DNA of 64,000 nt from Flavobacterium covae. Its GTDB lineage: Bacteria > Bacteroidota > Bacteroidia > Flavobacteriales > Flavobacteriaceae. Below the pieces are notes generated by a model, which did no database searches, was not told the origin of the DNA, and saw only the letters and a program-made list of their open reading frames with translations. The translations under genes were made by a program, and so were the position numbers. This document shows, piece after piece, positions 54,460-63,248 of the stretch; positions within the stretch are counted from its first letter, which is position 1, and each line of letters opens with the position of its first letter. The stretch is taken from contig CP067379.1 of the NCBI GenBank assembly GCA_019565575.1, positions 930,001-994,000 on the forward strand, in the 5' to 3' direction.

Positions 54460-55125
54460 TTAGACTTTTTTAATTTTTATAACGGGAGTTTTGGAAATAG
54501 CTAAATTTAAATCTGATAAAAAAGTAATTTTATGAATTTGAATTAATGTAGCTTTATCTTTATTTAATATAGCTTCATACACATCTGCTGGAATTTTATT
54601 TCCTTTGATTTCAAAACTATCTAGGAATTCACCTGCCATATTAGTCAAATGCAGACGAAATCCTGTAACCGTAATACTATAGTCTAATAAAAAATCAATT
54701 AATTTGAATGTAATTTCTGCATTTAATAATTCTTTGGTAGGAATTTCTAAGACACAATCACTATTAATACATCCTTTTTGATTAACTAACAAAGCGGCCA
54801 AAGGCAAATCTTTTACTCTCAAGGTATGTTCTTCAATTACTTTTGTACTATCAGAGGTGTTAATTTCCACAAATACTTTCGTTTCCTTGCCATTTTTAGG
54901 TTGAAGGGTATAGTTACCATCAGAAGACTGAAAAAGTGCCTCTCCTTTAATTTTAAAAGGTTTTGATTCTTTTACTTGAATAGAAATTGGATTGGGAATC
55001 CCTTTGTATACAATATTTAATTTATTTAATCCTATTAAAGAAAGATTGGGTTTAGAAGTAGTAATAGAATCATTTTGACTGTAAATAACAACAGGTAAAA
55101 GAATTAGAAGTAATAATTTTTTCAT
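54460..55125 (-). CDS. Exported protein resembling the C-terminal domains of GldM
   Basis: 221 residues with a signal peptide (KKLLLLILLPVVIYSQ). LIGLNKLNIVYKGIPNPISIQV is very like the repeated N-V-Y-x-G-x-x-N-P-x-x-I-x-V segment of GldM periplasmic domains. EHTLRVKDLPLAALLVNQKG resembles the FRVKDIPxP segment, and LIDFLLDYSITVTGFRLHL and GEFLDSFEIKGNKIP also follow the GldM C-terminal order. The N-terminal transmembrane helix and upper domains of GldM are absent. A stand-alone secreted paralogue could interact with the GldKN ring or with effectors (inference). Monocistronic. Confidence 0.65.
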   Translation of the reverse strand: MKKLLLLILLPVVIYSQNDSITTSKPNLSLIGLNKLNIVYKGIPNPISIQVKESKPFKIKGEALFQSSDGNYTLQPKNGKETKVFVEINTSDSTKVIEEHTLRVKDLPLAALLVNQKGCINSDCVLEIPTKELLNAEITFKLIDFLLDYSITVTGFRLHLTNMAGEFLDSFEIKGNKIPADVYEAILNKDKATLIQIHKITFLSDLNLAISKTPVIKIKKV

Positions 55126-55206
55126 ATTTGTTTATTTTTAGATTAGGGGTTTTATTGGGCATGAAATTACCAAAAATAAAATAAGTATTTTGAATTTTAA
55201 TTATAC

Positions 55207-55237
55207 AAAAAAGAGTAATGTTTCCATTACTCTTTTT
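55207..55237 (-). terminator. Terminator overlapping the end of the LysE gene
   Basis: AAAAAGAGTAATG pairs with CATTACTCTTTTT across TTTC; its right arm includes the LysE stop codon. Confidence 0.8.
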
Positions 55238-55913
55238 CTATTTTCTCAATTGTATCTTTTACAAATTGCTTATCAGAAGGAAACCAACCTTGGGCTAACA
55301 GTATGGCTCCAAAAATTATTAATAGTATAGAACTGACTTTTTTGATTTTAATAATATTAGATGGAGTTAGTTTAGAACGCAATTGTTTTGCAGCTAATAT
55401 TTTACAGACATCTGTAGTTAAATAAGAAAGTATAACAGTTGTAAAAAACCAAAAAACATTTGAGCTATCCATTTCTAAACGAGGACCAAAAGTAATGATG
55501 ATTAATAACCAAAATCCTAGAACTCCAATGTTAATAAAGTTTAATAAAAAACCTTTTATGAATAGACTTATATAGTTTTTCTTTATTAAATCTACAACTT
55601 CCTCATCTTCTTCTATATTTTTACTGGCTTTGTATAATTTGGCATAAGAAATAATACCATAAGCTAACATGACAATTCCTCCAAAAATAAATAACGCAGG
55701 ATCATCTTTTAAACTTTGAATCAAACGATAACTTCCTAAATAAGCCAGACCTATAAAGAAGATATCTCCAAGAACAACTCCTAAATCAAAAAACAAAGCG
55801 GCCCTAAATCCTTTTGTTATACTAGTTTCTAATAAAACAAAAAAAACAGGACCAATCATAAAGCTCAGGAAAATACCTAAAGGAATTCCGTTGCTTAAAA
55901 TATATTGTAACAT
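55227..55913 (-). CDS. LysE-family amino-acid exporter
   Basis: 228 residues with about six transmembrane helices. The start SNGIPLGIFLSFMIGPVFFVLLETSITKGFRAALFFDLGVVLGD carries the LysE/RhtB pattern (GPVFxxLLxxxxxxGxRxAxxxxxGxxxGD). A cytosolic loop with ASKNIEEDEEVVDLIKKN follows, then the C-terminal helices. The substrate cannot be read from sequence. It is separated from neighbours by terminators and gaps and is likely single. Confidence 0.85.
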   Translation of the reverse strand: MLQYILSNGIPLGIFLSFMIGPVFFVLLETSITKGFRAALFFDLGVVLGDIFFIGLAYLGSYRLIQSLKDDPALFIFGGIVMLAYGIISYAKLYKASKNIEEDEEVVDLIKKNYISLFIKGFLLNFINIGVLGFWLLIIITFGPRLEMDSSNVFWFFTTVILSYLTTDVCKILAAKQLRSKLTPSNIIKIKKVSSILLIIFGAILLAQGWFPSDKQFVKDTIEKIEKE

Positions 55914-56024
55914 AAATTAACTGCTAGAATTAATTGGCAATTTAATTCTATATTCTTGAAAAATCTAATTTTTAGTAATTTTAAGAAAATTTTATTTCAA
56001 AAGATCTATTAATCAATATAGTTT

Positions 56025-56706
56025 TTATTGGTTTTTATCTCTTCGTATCGTAATATTTCCACCAAAAATGGTTTTTTCATTTACTTGCTTAGGTTTACCA
56101 TAAATAGTAATATTTCCTCCAGCTCTTGCTTTAGCATCCACCACATCATAGGCTGAAATATCAATTTGTCCACCTGCATTTACGGTAACCGTAGCTTGTT
56201 GTGTTACACAATTTTTAGCTGCTAAAATGCCACCCGCCGTAGAAACTGCATCTATAGTTTGTGTTTTTCCGCCTAAAGTAACTACACCGCCGCTACTGGT
56301 TTTGACATTGATTTTAGAGGCCTCGATAGCTATGTCAACTTTACCACCTTCTTTAGCAATAATATCAAACATAGCTGATTTTAAAGTAGCATCACTAGTT
56401 ACCAAACTTCCTTCATTGGCTTCAACCGCTTCTAAAGCTTTGAAATACACCGTAGCGGTAATGGCATCGCCTTTTAACATTTTACCAAAAGGCATACGCA
56501 CTTTCAATTCTCCTTCTTTAGTAACTAATTCAACTGCTTCCAGAATTGGTTCCTTTTAATTCAATTTTGTTTTCAGTAGAAGGAACCAAATGAATTTCTA
56601 TTTGGTCAAAACCCGTTACTTTAGAAATGGTTCCTAAAGATTTACTGGTTTGTGCACTCATCACACTTACAGCAAATAACGAAAAGGCTATTATATGTTT
56701 TTTCAT
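56025..56706 (-). CDS. Head-GIN domain (DUF2807) exported protein, one apparent frameshift
   Basis: 226 residues after repair. Removing one base at CTTCCAG 56537-56543 joins the frames, reading ELKGTNSEAVELVTKEGELKV. A signal peptide (HIIAFSLFAVSVMSAQ) is followed by a beta-helical body in which each turn is a short polar strand: KVTGFDQIEIHLVPS, GGKVDIAIEASKINVKTSSGG, AGGQIDISAYDVVDAKARAGGNITIYGKP and FGGNITIRR. This is the head-GIN/DUF2807 pattern, function unknown. It lies 2 bases downstream of the small membrane protein gene. Confidence 0.82.
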
Positions 56707-56708
56707 AA

Positions 56709-56971
56709 TTATATAAAAATCAACAATGTAGACAAAAGAAAAATGATTAATTCAATAACATTTAATTTGCTTCTTGATTTAATGATTGCTTTTAAGACTA
56801 AGTCAAAAGCAATCAACCCAAAGGCAAGAAAACCAAAAATTATTTTTCCTAAAAAAATAATTCCTTTACCACATCCACCTACTTTTGCTTCTGGATTTAT
56901 AAAAATTATAAACAGAAAAAATAGCAATGCTAATATGTTAAAAACAGAAATATTCTTTTTATAAAATTCAT
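56709..56971 (-). CDS. Small two- to three-helix membrane protein, one apparent frameshift
   Basis: Adding one A at the A5G site (plus-strand T5 at 56956-56960) connects an ATG at 56971 to the long hydrophobic frame, giving 87 residues beginning MNFIKKNISVFNILALLFFL. Helices: LALLFFLFIIFI, GIIFLGKIIFGFLAFGLIAFDLVL and LNVIELIIFLLSTLLIFI. A conserved-looking polar loop NPEAKVGGCGKG sits between them. No family is recognised. It ends 2 bases before the head-GIN gene, which suggests translation coupling. Confidence 0.55.
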
Positions 56972-57050
56972 TAACATTTAAAATTTTGTACTATTTGAAA
57001 ATTAACTTCATTCTTCAATTCAAAACTGCTACTGAACACTGAATACTCAC

Positions 57051-59235
57051 TTAATTTCTTCTAATAAAATGATAATCCAATTGTTTTTTCACTAAGTCAG
57101 CGTTTTTCACTTTTACCCAAACTTCATCTCCTAACTGCAACAAATCTTTAGTCACTTGACCTACTAAAGCATATTGTTTTTCATCAAACGTATAATAGTC
57201 TTCTTTTATTTCACGAATGCGAATCATTCCTTCACATTTGTTTTCAACAATTTCTACATAAATTCCCCATTCTGTTACGCCAGAAATCACACCTAAAAAC
57301 TCTTGGTCTTTGTGGTCTTGCATGTATTTCACCTGCATATACTTGATAGAATCACGTTCGGCATTGGAAGCACTATTTTCCATATTTGATGAATGCACAC
57401 ATTTTTCTTCATAAGCTTCTTCATCAGCACTTTTAGCTCCATCTAAATATTGTTGTAGCAAACGGTGAACCATAACATCTGGATAACGACGAATAGGCGA
57501 AGTAAAATGTGAATAATAATCGAACGCTAATCCGTAATGACCAATATTTTCAGTAGAATACTTAGCTTTACTCATAGTTCGGATGGCTAAAGTATCCACC
57601 ATGTTTTGCTCTTTTTTTCCTACTACATTTTCTAACAAAGTATTCAACGATTTAGAAATGGTATCTTTTGATTTGAAATTCAACGAATACCCAAACTTAG
57701 AAATTACGCCTTGTAAGTTCATTAACTTATTTTCATCTGGTTCATCGTGAATACGATACACAAAAGTTTTCTTTTGTTTACCAATGAATTCAGCAACTTT
57801 TCTATTGGCTAACAACATGAACTCTTCAATCAAATGGTTAGCATCTTTAGCGATTTTAAAATAAACCCCTACAGGTTCATCGTTTTCATCTAATTTGAAT
57901 TTCACTTCTACTTTATCAAAAGAAATAGCACCGTTGTTCATACGGTTTCTTCTTAAAATTTTAGCCAATTCATCCAATTTCAAAGTCGCTTCAACGATAG
58001 CATCAGGAACAATGTAGGTTTCTTCGGTCAATGAAATTTCAGCAGGAATGCTATTTCCTTTGGTTTCAATGATATGTTGCGCTTCTTCATAAGCAAAACG
58101 TTGGTCAGAATAAATTACGGTACGACCAAACCACTGGTTCACCACTTGCGCTTTTGCATTGATTTCAAAAACGGCAGAGAACGTATATTTTTCTTCATGC
58201 GGACGTAACGAACAGGCAAAATTACTCAAGACTTCTGGCAACATAGGCACCACGCGATCCACTAAATATACCGAAGTAGCACGCTTGAAAGCTTCATCAT
58301 CTAAGATAGTCCCTTCCTGAACATAGTGCGAAACATCAGCAATATGAACCCCAATTTCATAGTTTCCATTGTCTAAAATTTGGAAAGAAAGAGCATCATC
58401 AAAATCTTTTGCATCTTTAGGGTCTATCGTGAATGTCAATACATTACGCATATCACGACGCTTGGCAATTTCTTCAGCTTGAATAGACGTATCTAACTTT
58501 TTAGCATAAGCTTCAACTTCCACAGGGAAATCATAAGGCAAACCATACTCAGCAAGAATGGCATGAATTTCTGTATCATGTTCTCCAGGACGACCCAAAA
58601 CTTTTTCAACACTTCCAAAAGGGGAATCTGCTTTTTTAGGCCAATCTTCAATTTTAACTAAAACAACATCACCATCTTTAGCTTCACCCATTTTTTCTTT
58701 GGGAATAAAAATATCCGTGTACATCTTTGGGTTAGCAGTAGTTACAAAAGCAAAATTCTTTTGCACATCAATCACTCCCACAAATTCCATACGTTCACGT
58801 TCCAAAACTTCAATCACTTCCAGCTTCGGGACGTTTGCCTTTACGACGGTTGTACACATACACTTTTACCTTATCGCCATGCAAGGCATGATTCAAATTA
58901 GCGAAAGGAATAAACACATCTTCCTCAAAATCTTCGCATAGCAAATACGCAGTTTTACGAGAAGTCATATCAATAATGCCTTCGTAGTAATCCTGACTCT
59001 GCGCTTTTACGATATATTTTCCAGGTTCAATTTCTAAAATCTGTTTTTTAGAGGCTAGGATTTTTAAATCCTTTATAATTTCATTTCTACTTTTGGTATC
59101 ATCTACATCTAATCGGGACGCTATCTGCTTGTAATTAAAAGGCTTATTAGGCTCTTTAGAAAGCAGTTTCAAAATTTTTCCCGAAAAGTCTTTCACCCCT
59201 TTACTAAATCTTCTAGGCTTTTTACTCATCTTCAT
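57051..59235 (-). CDS. rnr: Ribonuclease R, one apparent frameshift
   Basis: 3'-5' exoribonuclease of the RNB family acting on structured RNA. Removing one base at CTTCCAG 58818-58824 joins the frames (KRPEAEVIEVLERERMEF), giving 727 residues. Order: N-terminal helix-turn-helix (PNKPFNYKQIASRLDVDD), cold-shock domains, RNB domain with TIDPKDAKDFDDALSFQ (four catalytic Asp region, about residue 290-306), VPMLPEVLSNFACSLRPHEEKYTFS and FTSPIRRYPDVMVHRLL, and an S1 domain (EFLGVISGVTEWGIYVEIVENKCEGMIRI). A Lys/Arg-rich N-terminus is present. It is transcribed away from the AT-rich gap at 59236-60040. Confidence 0.93.
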
Positions 59236-60040
59236 TTTTTAAATATCGCTGAAAATTACAAAATAGTATTCAGTTATCAGTAACTAGTCATCAGATTTAA
59301 AAAAAATATAAAGTTTAACAGTTTTAATTTTTTTCTAAAATCAAGAGTTTTTAACAATAACTAAAAAAATAGAAAAGAAGATTTTTTAAAAAAATAAAAT
59401 TTGATGGTTATGATAGTGTGTTAATAAGACTTAAAACTTTTTAAATTTTGTTTTGTTTATTGAGTTTTACGGAGTTATACAATGATATTAACAAGTTTTT
59501 GAAAGGTTAAAGAGTTGTTTTATAGTTAATTATATTAGTTTATTAACAGTTGTTAACATATATATTTTAGTTTCTTTTTTTGAAAACTTAGGTTGTTAAT
59601 AGTTGTTAATAACTGTGAATATCTATTGAATAATTTTCCAAAAAGTCACCGAAACTTTTCTTGCATAATTAAAACTGATTTTGGATTATGAAAAAAATCT
59701 TTAGAAGTCAAAAAAAGTTTTATTTTTCTCTTATTACTTATTAACAATTTTTATTAGACTGCAATCCCTTGAAAATCAAGGCTATTTTTTGGTTTGTTAA
59801 CAACCTAAAAATTCTTGTTTTTTTAAGTTTATAAATCCTTGAAAAATAAGGTTTTAAGTTATTAACTGTTTTGTTAATAACTGTATAATGTATTGAAAAT
59901 TAAGTAATTATAATTTAATCAACATCATTTTAAGGAATAGTCATTCTATATAGTAATAAAAAGATTTCATTTTATTTCGATGCGTTCTCTTGATACATAT
60001 TAATATGTATTTTTGTACTATAAATACAAACAACACACTT
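59236..60040. other. AT-rich divergent intergenic region, candidate replication origin
   Basis: An 805-base gap between the divergent rnr and rpiB genes. The nonamer TGTTAATAA or its complement TTATTAACA occurs exactly at 59419, 59540, 59604, 59738 and 59872, and near-matches (TGTTAATAG 59594, TGTTAACAA 59794, TTATTAACT 59859, TGTGAATAT 59614) fill the space. Both resemble the DnaA-box pattern TTATNNACA. Two small hairpins (CCTTGAAAATCAAGG at 59767) occur. No open frame. This is the densest such cluster I see in the window. Confidence 0.5.
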
Positions 60041-60472
60041 ATGATTATTTCAATAGGAAACGACCATGCTGGTCCTGATTATAAAAATGCTATTGTACAA
60101 TACTTAGAAAACAACGGTCATACGGTTATCAATCATGGTACCGATGCTTTTGATAGCGTAGATTATCCTGATTTTGGTCACCCTGTGGCTTATGATGTAG
60201 AAAGCAAAAAAGCCGATTTTGGTATTGTGATTTGCGGAAGTGGAAACGGAATTGCGATGACAGCTAACAAACACCAAGATATTCGTTGTGCTTTATGTTG
60301 GACGGTTGAAATTGCGGAACTTGCTCGTCAGCATAATGATGCAAACATTATTAGTATTCCAGCGCGTTATACTTCAATTCCTCAGGCTGTAGCAATGGTG
60401 GAAACATTTTTAGATACTCCTTTTGAAGGTGGTAGACACGCAAATCGTGTGAAGAAAATAGCTTGTAAATAG
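60041..60472 (+). CDS. rpiB: Ribose-5-phosphate isomerase B
   Basis: Interconverts ribose- and ribulose-5-phosphate in the pentose phosphate pathway. From the ATG at 60041 the protein has 143 residues and begins MIISIGNDHAGPDYKNAI, the RpiB/LacAB start; the upstream frame (from 59990) is not family-like. IVICGSGNGIAMTANKHQDIRCALCW has the active-site Cys/GSGxG loop, and NDANIISIPARY and TPFEGGRHANRVKKI complete the fold. No frameshift. Confidence 0.94.
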   Translation: MIISIGNDHAGPDYKNAIVQYLENNGHTVINHGTDAFDSVDYPDFGHPVAYDVESKKADFGIVICGSGNGIAMTANKHQDIRCALCWTVEIAELARQHNDANIISIPARYTSIPQAVAMVETFLDTPFEGGRHANRVKKIACK

Positions 60473-60582
60473 ATTTTTAGATAATTAGACTTCTTAGGCA
60501 ATTTTAGACAAGAAGTCTAATTTATTTAAATATTCTATGAATAAAGAGTGTCTAAATAGTCCAATTATCTAAATATTTCTAG

Positions 60583-61490
60583 ATGTCCCATAATCATGTC
60601 CATATCCATAAGCACGAAGTAGAAGGAAAGAACCTTGTTTTTTCGATATTGTTAAACCTGTTAATAACTCTGGCGCAAGCTATAGGAGGGATGTTATCTG
60701 GAAGTTTAGCATTGATTTCTGATGCTTTACACAATTTCTCGGATGTGCTTTCTTTGGTTTTTAGTCTAGTGGCGCATAAATTATCCAGAAGGAAAGCTTC
60801 GATTGACCAAACTTTTGGTTACAAACGTGCGGAGTTAATTTCGGCTTTTGTCAATGCCATGACCTTGTTAATTGTTGCTATCATATTAGGAGTAGAAGCC
60901 GTGAAGCGATTTTTTCATCCCGAACCTATTCAGTCTAATTTAGTCATTTGGTTAGCCTTGTTAGGTATAGTTGCTAATGGGTTATCTGTTTTGCTTTTAC
61001 AAAAAGATGCCGAACACAACTTAAACATGAAATCAGCTTATTTGCATTTGTTAACAGATATGATGGCATCAGTTGCGGTTTTAGTAGGTGGATTATTAAT
61101 GAAGTTTTATGGTTGGTTTTGGGTAGATAGTGTACTGACTTTATTAATATCAATTTATTTAATTTTTGTTGGTATCGATTTATTAAAATCTTCTACTAAA
61201 ATGTTGATGTTATTTACACCTGAAGAGATTGATATCAAAGCCATCGTTCGTGAAGTACATCGAATTCAGGAGTAGGGAAGTTGCACCACATTCATGTATG
61301 GCATTTGAATGAAGAAGAATTGCATTTAGAAGCACATTTAGACTGTGCAGAAGATATTAAAATGAGTGAATTTAATGACTTGTTACTTCAAATTGAAGTA
61401 CTTTTATTTGAAAAATTTGGTATCAATCATATTAACATTCAACCGGAATATAAAAAATCCGACCCAAAAGAATTTATAGTTCAGGATTAG
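60583..61490 (+). CDS. Cation diffusion facilitator (zinc exporter, ZitB/CzcD-like), one apparent frameshift
   Basis: 302 residues when one A is restored near 61269-61272 (IQEVGKLHHIHVWHL). Features: His-rich N-terminus (HNHVHIHKHE); six helices; SLALISDALHNFSDVLSL in helix 2 and AYLHLLTDMMAS in helix 5, holding the paired H/D zinc ligands (D-x3-D/H-x3-D); cytosolic ferredoxin-like C-terminal domain with HHIHVWHLNEEELHLEAHL and FGINHINIQPEY. It belongs to the Zn2+/H+ antiporters. Its last ~20 codons are repeated in degenerate form at 62578-62616, downstream of an inserted two-gene cassette. RpiB lies 110 bases upstream. Confidence 0.88.
61460..61490 (+). repeat. Direct repeat, left copy (end of the CDF gene)
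   Basis: Begins CCGACCCAAAAGAATTTATA and ends at the CDF stop codon. It matches the right copy at 62585 in 30 of 31 bases. Confidence 0.9.
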
Positions 61491-61571
61491 ATAAAAATTC
61501 TTTTCTTTCAAGTTTCACCATCAAATTTTTAAATTTAGATTTGCTTTAATAAACAAACTAATTATTTAAAA

Positions 61572-62330
61572 ATGAAAAATAGGGAAGAATTATTTAAAAA
61601 AATATTATCTGATTTAAAAAACAAACAAGATGTTTGTGAGGAGTTTAAATATATAGGGACAGGAAATCCGTTTTCAAAAATTTTAATAATTGGCAAAGAG
61701 GCATCTATAATTAGAGAGATAGATGAGGAACAATATAATAAAGAAATTTTAGAAAACTTTAAAGATTGGAATAACCTTAGAGATTTTAATTCTGATAAAA
61801 TAAAAGAAAGAGATTTCCAAAATTATTCACCTTTATATCCTTATAAAGGACAAATACTCACGATAAATAATGGAGAAAATTTTGGAACCAGTAAAACTTG
61901 GATGAATTATCAAAAATTAATTAATTTCATTTTTAATGACATAGATAATAAATCAATTAATTTTCACGAGTACTCATTTTTAACAGAAGTAAATTCGACT
62001 CCAAGTAGAAAAACGAAAGATGCAAAAACAGAATCTATACCGTTTAGAAAGACAAATATTTTGTCATCAGATTTTTTTAAAGATTTTTCTGTTGTAATTA
62101 TTTCTGGAGTTGGATATTTTGAGATTTCTGATGGTTATAATGAAATAGAGAAAATTTTTGACGTAAAATTTTCAGAAAAAAGATATGCCAATACAAATAA
62201 CAACACTCAACCATTTTGGGTTCATACAAGTGAAACAAAAATTGTAATAAACACACACCAATTAAGCATTGGAATTTCTGATTTGCTATTGAAAGAAGTA
62301 GCTAGTGAAGTGCGTAAGTTTTTGAAATAA
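61572..62330 (+). CDS. Unrecognised protein, possible uracil-DNA glycosylase-like fold
   Basis: 252 residues. KILIIGKEASII early on, LTEVNSTPSRKTKD and VVIISGVGYF in the middle, and KIVINTHQLSIGISDLLLKEV near the end are spaced as in the uracil-DNA glycosylase superfamily, where a GxxP/GE-type loop, a strand with Ser/Asn and a C-terminal H-P or H-x-x-S loop form the site. The match is by pattern only, and the key Asp/Asn is not clear. Lys/Asn-rich composition and very AT-rich codons resemble an acquired gene. It starts 81 bases after the CDF stop and sits within the direct-repeat-bounded insert. Confidence 0.4.
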   Translation: MKNREELFKKILSDLKNKQDVCEEFKYIGTGNPFSKILIIGKEASIIREIDEEQYNKEILENFKDWNNLRDFNSDKIKERDFQNYSPLYPYKGQILTINNGENFGTSKTWMNYQKLINFIFNDIDNKSINFHEYSFLTEVNSTPSRKTKDAKTESIPFRKTNILSSDFFKDFSVVIISGVGYFEISDGYNEIEKIFDVKFSEKRYANTNNNTQPFWVHTSETKIVINTHQLSIGISDLLLKEVASEVRKFLK

Positions 62331-62357
62331 GAATTAATAACTACAAAATACATAATT

Positions 62358-62549
62358 ATGGCTCTATATAAATTAAAAGCAAAAGGGAATTATGGAAATA
62401 TGTCAAAAGGATATGAATTTCAAGTTAATTCTGCATCAATACCTACACCAAATGTGAATGATATTGAAAAAGAGATTGAACGACTAGGTTTTAATTCTCA
62501 AGCTAAATCATATAAAAGTCCTGGAAATTTTGAAATTAAAAAAGTTTGA
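62358..62549 (+). CDS. Small conserved-looking protein of unknown function (63 residues)
   Basis: MALYKLKAKGNYGNMSKGYE begins the protein, followed by DIEKEIERLGFNSQAKSYKS and FEIKKV. It is a small soluble alpha/beta protein with no signal. The spacing to the previous gene is 27 bases, so the two are probably one transcription unit. Similar ~60-residue proteins starting ALYKVxAKG occur in Bacteroidetes (recall), usually without assigned function. It is inside the direct-repeat-bounded insert. Confidence 0.65.
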   Translation: MALYKLKAKGNYGNMSKGYEFQVNSASIPTPNVNDIEKEIERLGFNSQAKSYKSPGNFEIKKV

Positions 62550-62577
62550 AAATTACACCAAAATCCAATCTGAATTT

Positions 62578-62616
62578 TAAAAAGCCGACCCAAAAGAATT
62601 TATAGTTCAAGATTAA
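62578..62616 (+). pseudogene. Duplicated remnant of the CDF gene's 3' end (direct repeat, right copy)
   Basis: The 31 bases at 62585-62615 match 61460-61490 with one change. About 25 bases before it are also recognisable (CCAATCTGAATTTTAAAAAG vs TTCAACCGGAATATAAAAAA). In frame it reads KADPKEFIVQD then stop, the same C-terminus as the CDF protein, but a TAA interrupts it upstream. Confidence 0.8.
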
Positions 62617-62645
62617 AATAAGAGGATGCTTGTTGAGCATCCTTT

Positions 62646-63248
62646 TTATATAATGGGTAATTGTAATTTTCTTCGAATCGCATAAATTCGAATCGCGGCG
62701 GTGATAAACACACTTAAAATCATACTGGTATCGGATTGCATTTTGTAATTTACCATTATCAAATACAAACCACCTCCTATTATGCAAGCCGTGGCATATA
62801 ATTGTCCTGGTTTTAATAAGGCGGGTACTTTGTTGCAAAGCACATCACTTAATAAACCACCAAACGTAGCTGTAATCATTCCCATAATTAGTGCATAACC
62901 ATTAGGAATAGCATTTCTTAATGCTACTTGTATGCCTACTACTGTAAAAAGCCCAATACCAAAAGCGTCAATCCAAAATATTAATTTTTTTATTAAGCTT
63001 GAGTTTAATTTAAAAAAGAAAGCTATAATAGTTGAGGTTAGTACTATTATAATAGCTACATTATCATTTACCCAATTTACTGGACGTATACCTATTAATA
63101 AATCTCGTAGAGTACCGCCTCCATACGCCATACAGAATGCCAATACAGATGCACCAAAAATATCAAAACGTTTAGTTCTTGCTTTTAAAACACCTGTTAC
63201 TGCAAATACAAAAACGCCTGTATAACTAAAAATCTGTAGGGTATCCAT
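62646..63248 (-). CDS. TRIC-family (UPF0126) cation channel
   Basis: 200 residues from the ATG at 63248 (MDTLQIFSYTGVFVFAVTG), with seven transmembrane helices in two repeats. VFVFAVTGVLKARTKRFDIFGASVLAFCMAYGGGTLRDLLIG is the first UPF0126 repeat (GGGTLRD), and IGLFTVVGIQVALRNAIPNGYALIMGMITATFGGLLSDVLCN is the second (GGLLxDVL). These are trimeric potassium-type channels in related proteins. The extra codons before 63248 (from 63284) are unlikely. The gene points toward the inserted cassette. Confidence 0.9.
   Translation of the reverse strand: MDTLQIFSYTGVFVFAVTGVLKARTKRFDIFGASVLAFCMAYGGGTLRDLLIGIRPVNWVNDNVAIIIVLTSTIIAFFFKLNSSLIKKLIFWIDAFGIGLFTVVGIQVALRNAIPNGYALIMGMITATFGGLLSDVLCNKVPALLKPGQLYATACIIGGGLYLIMVNYKMQSDTSMILSVFITAAIRIYAIRRKLQLPII

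Noticed and set aside
60696..60702. CTGGAAG in the CDF gene as another insertion site
   Set aside because: It is in frame (Ser-Gly-Ser in SGSLALISD), so it is a genuine occurrence and not an insertion.
62536..62838. Minus-strand frame between the small protein and the TRIC gene
   Set aside because: It overlaps the TRIC gene in another frame and the duplicated CDF remnant; no protein-like features.
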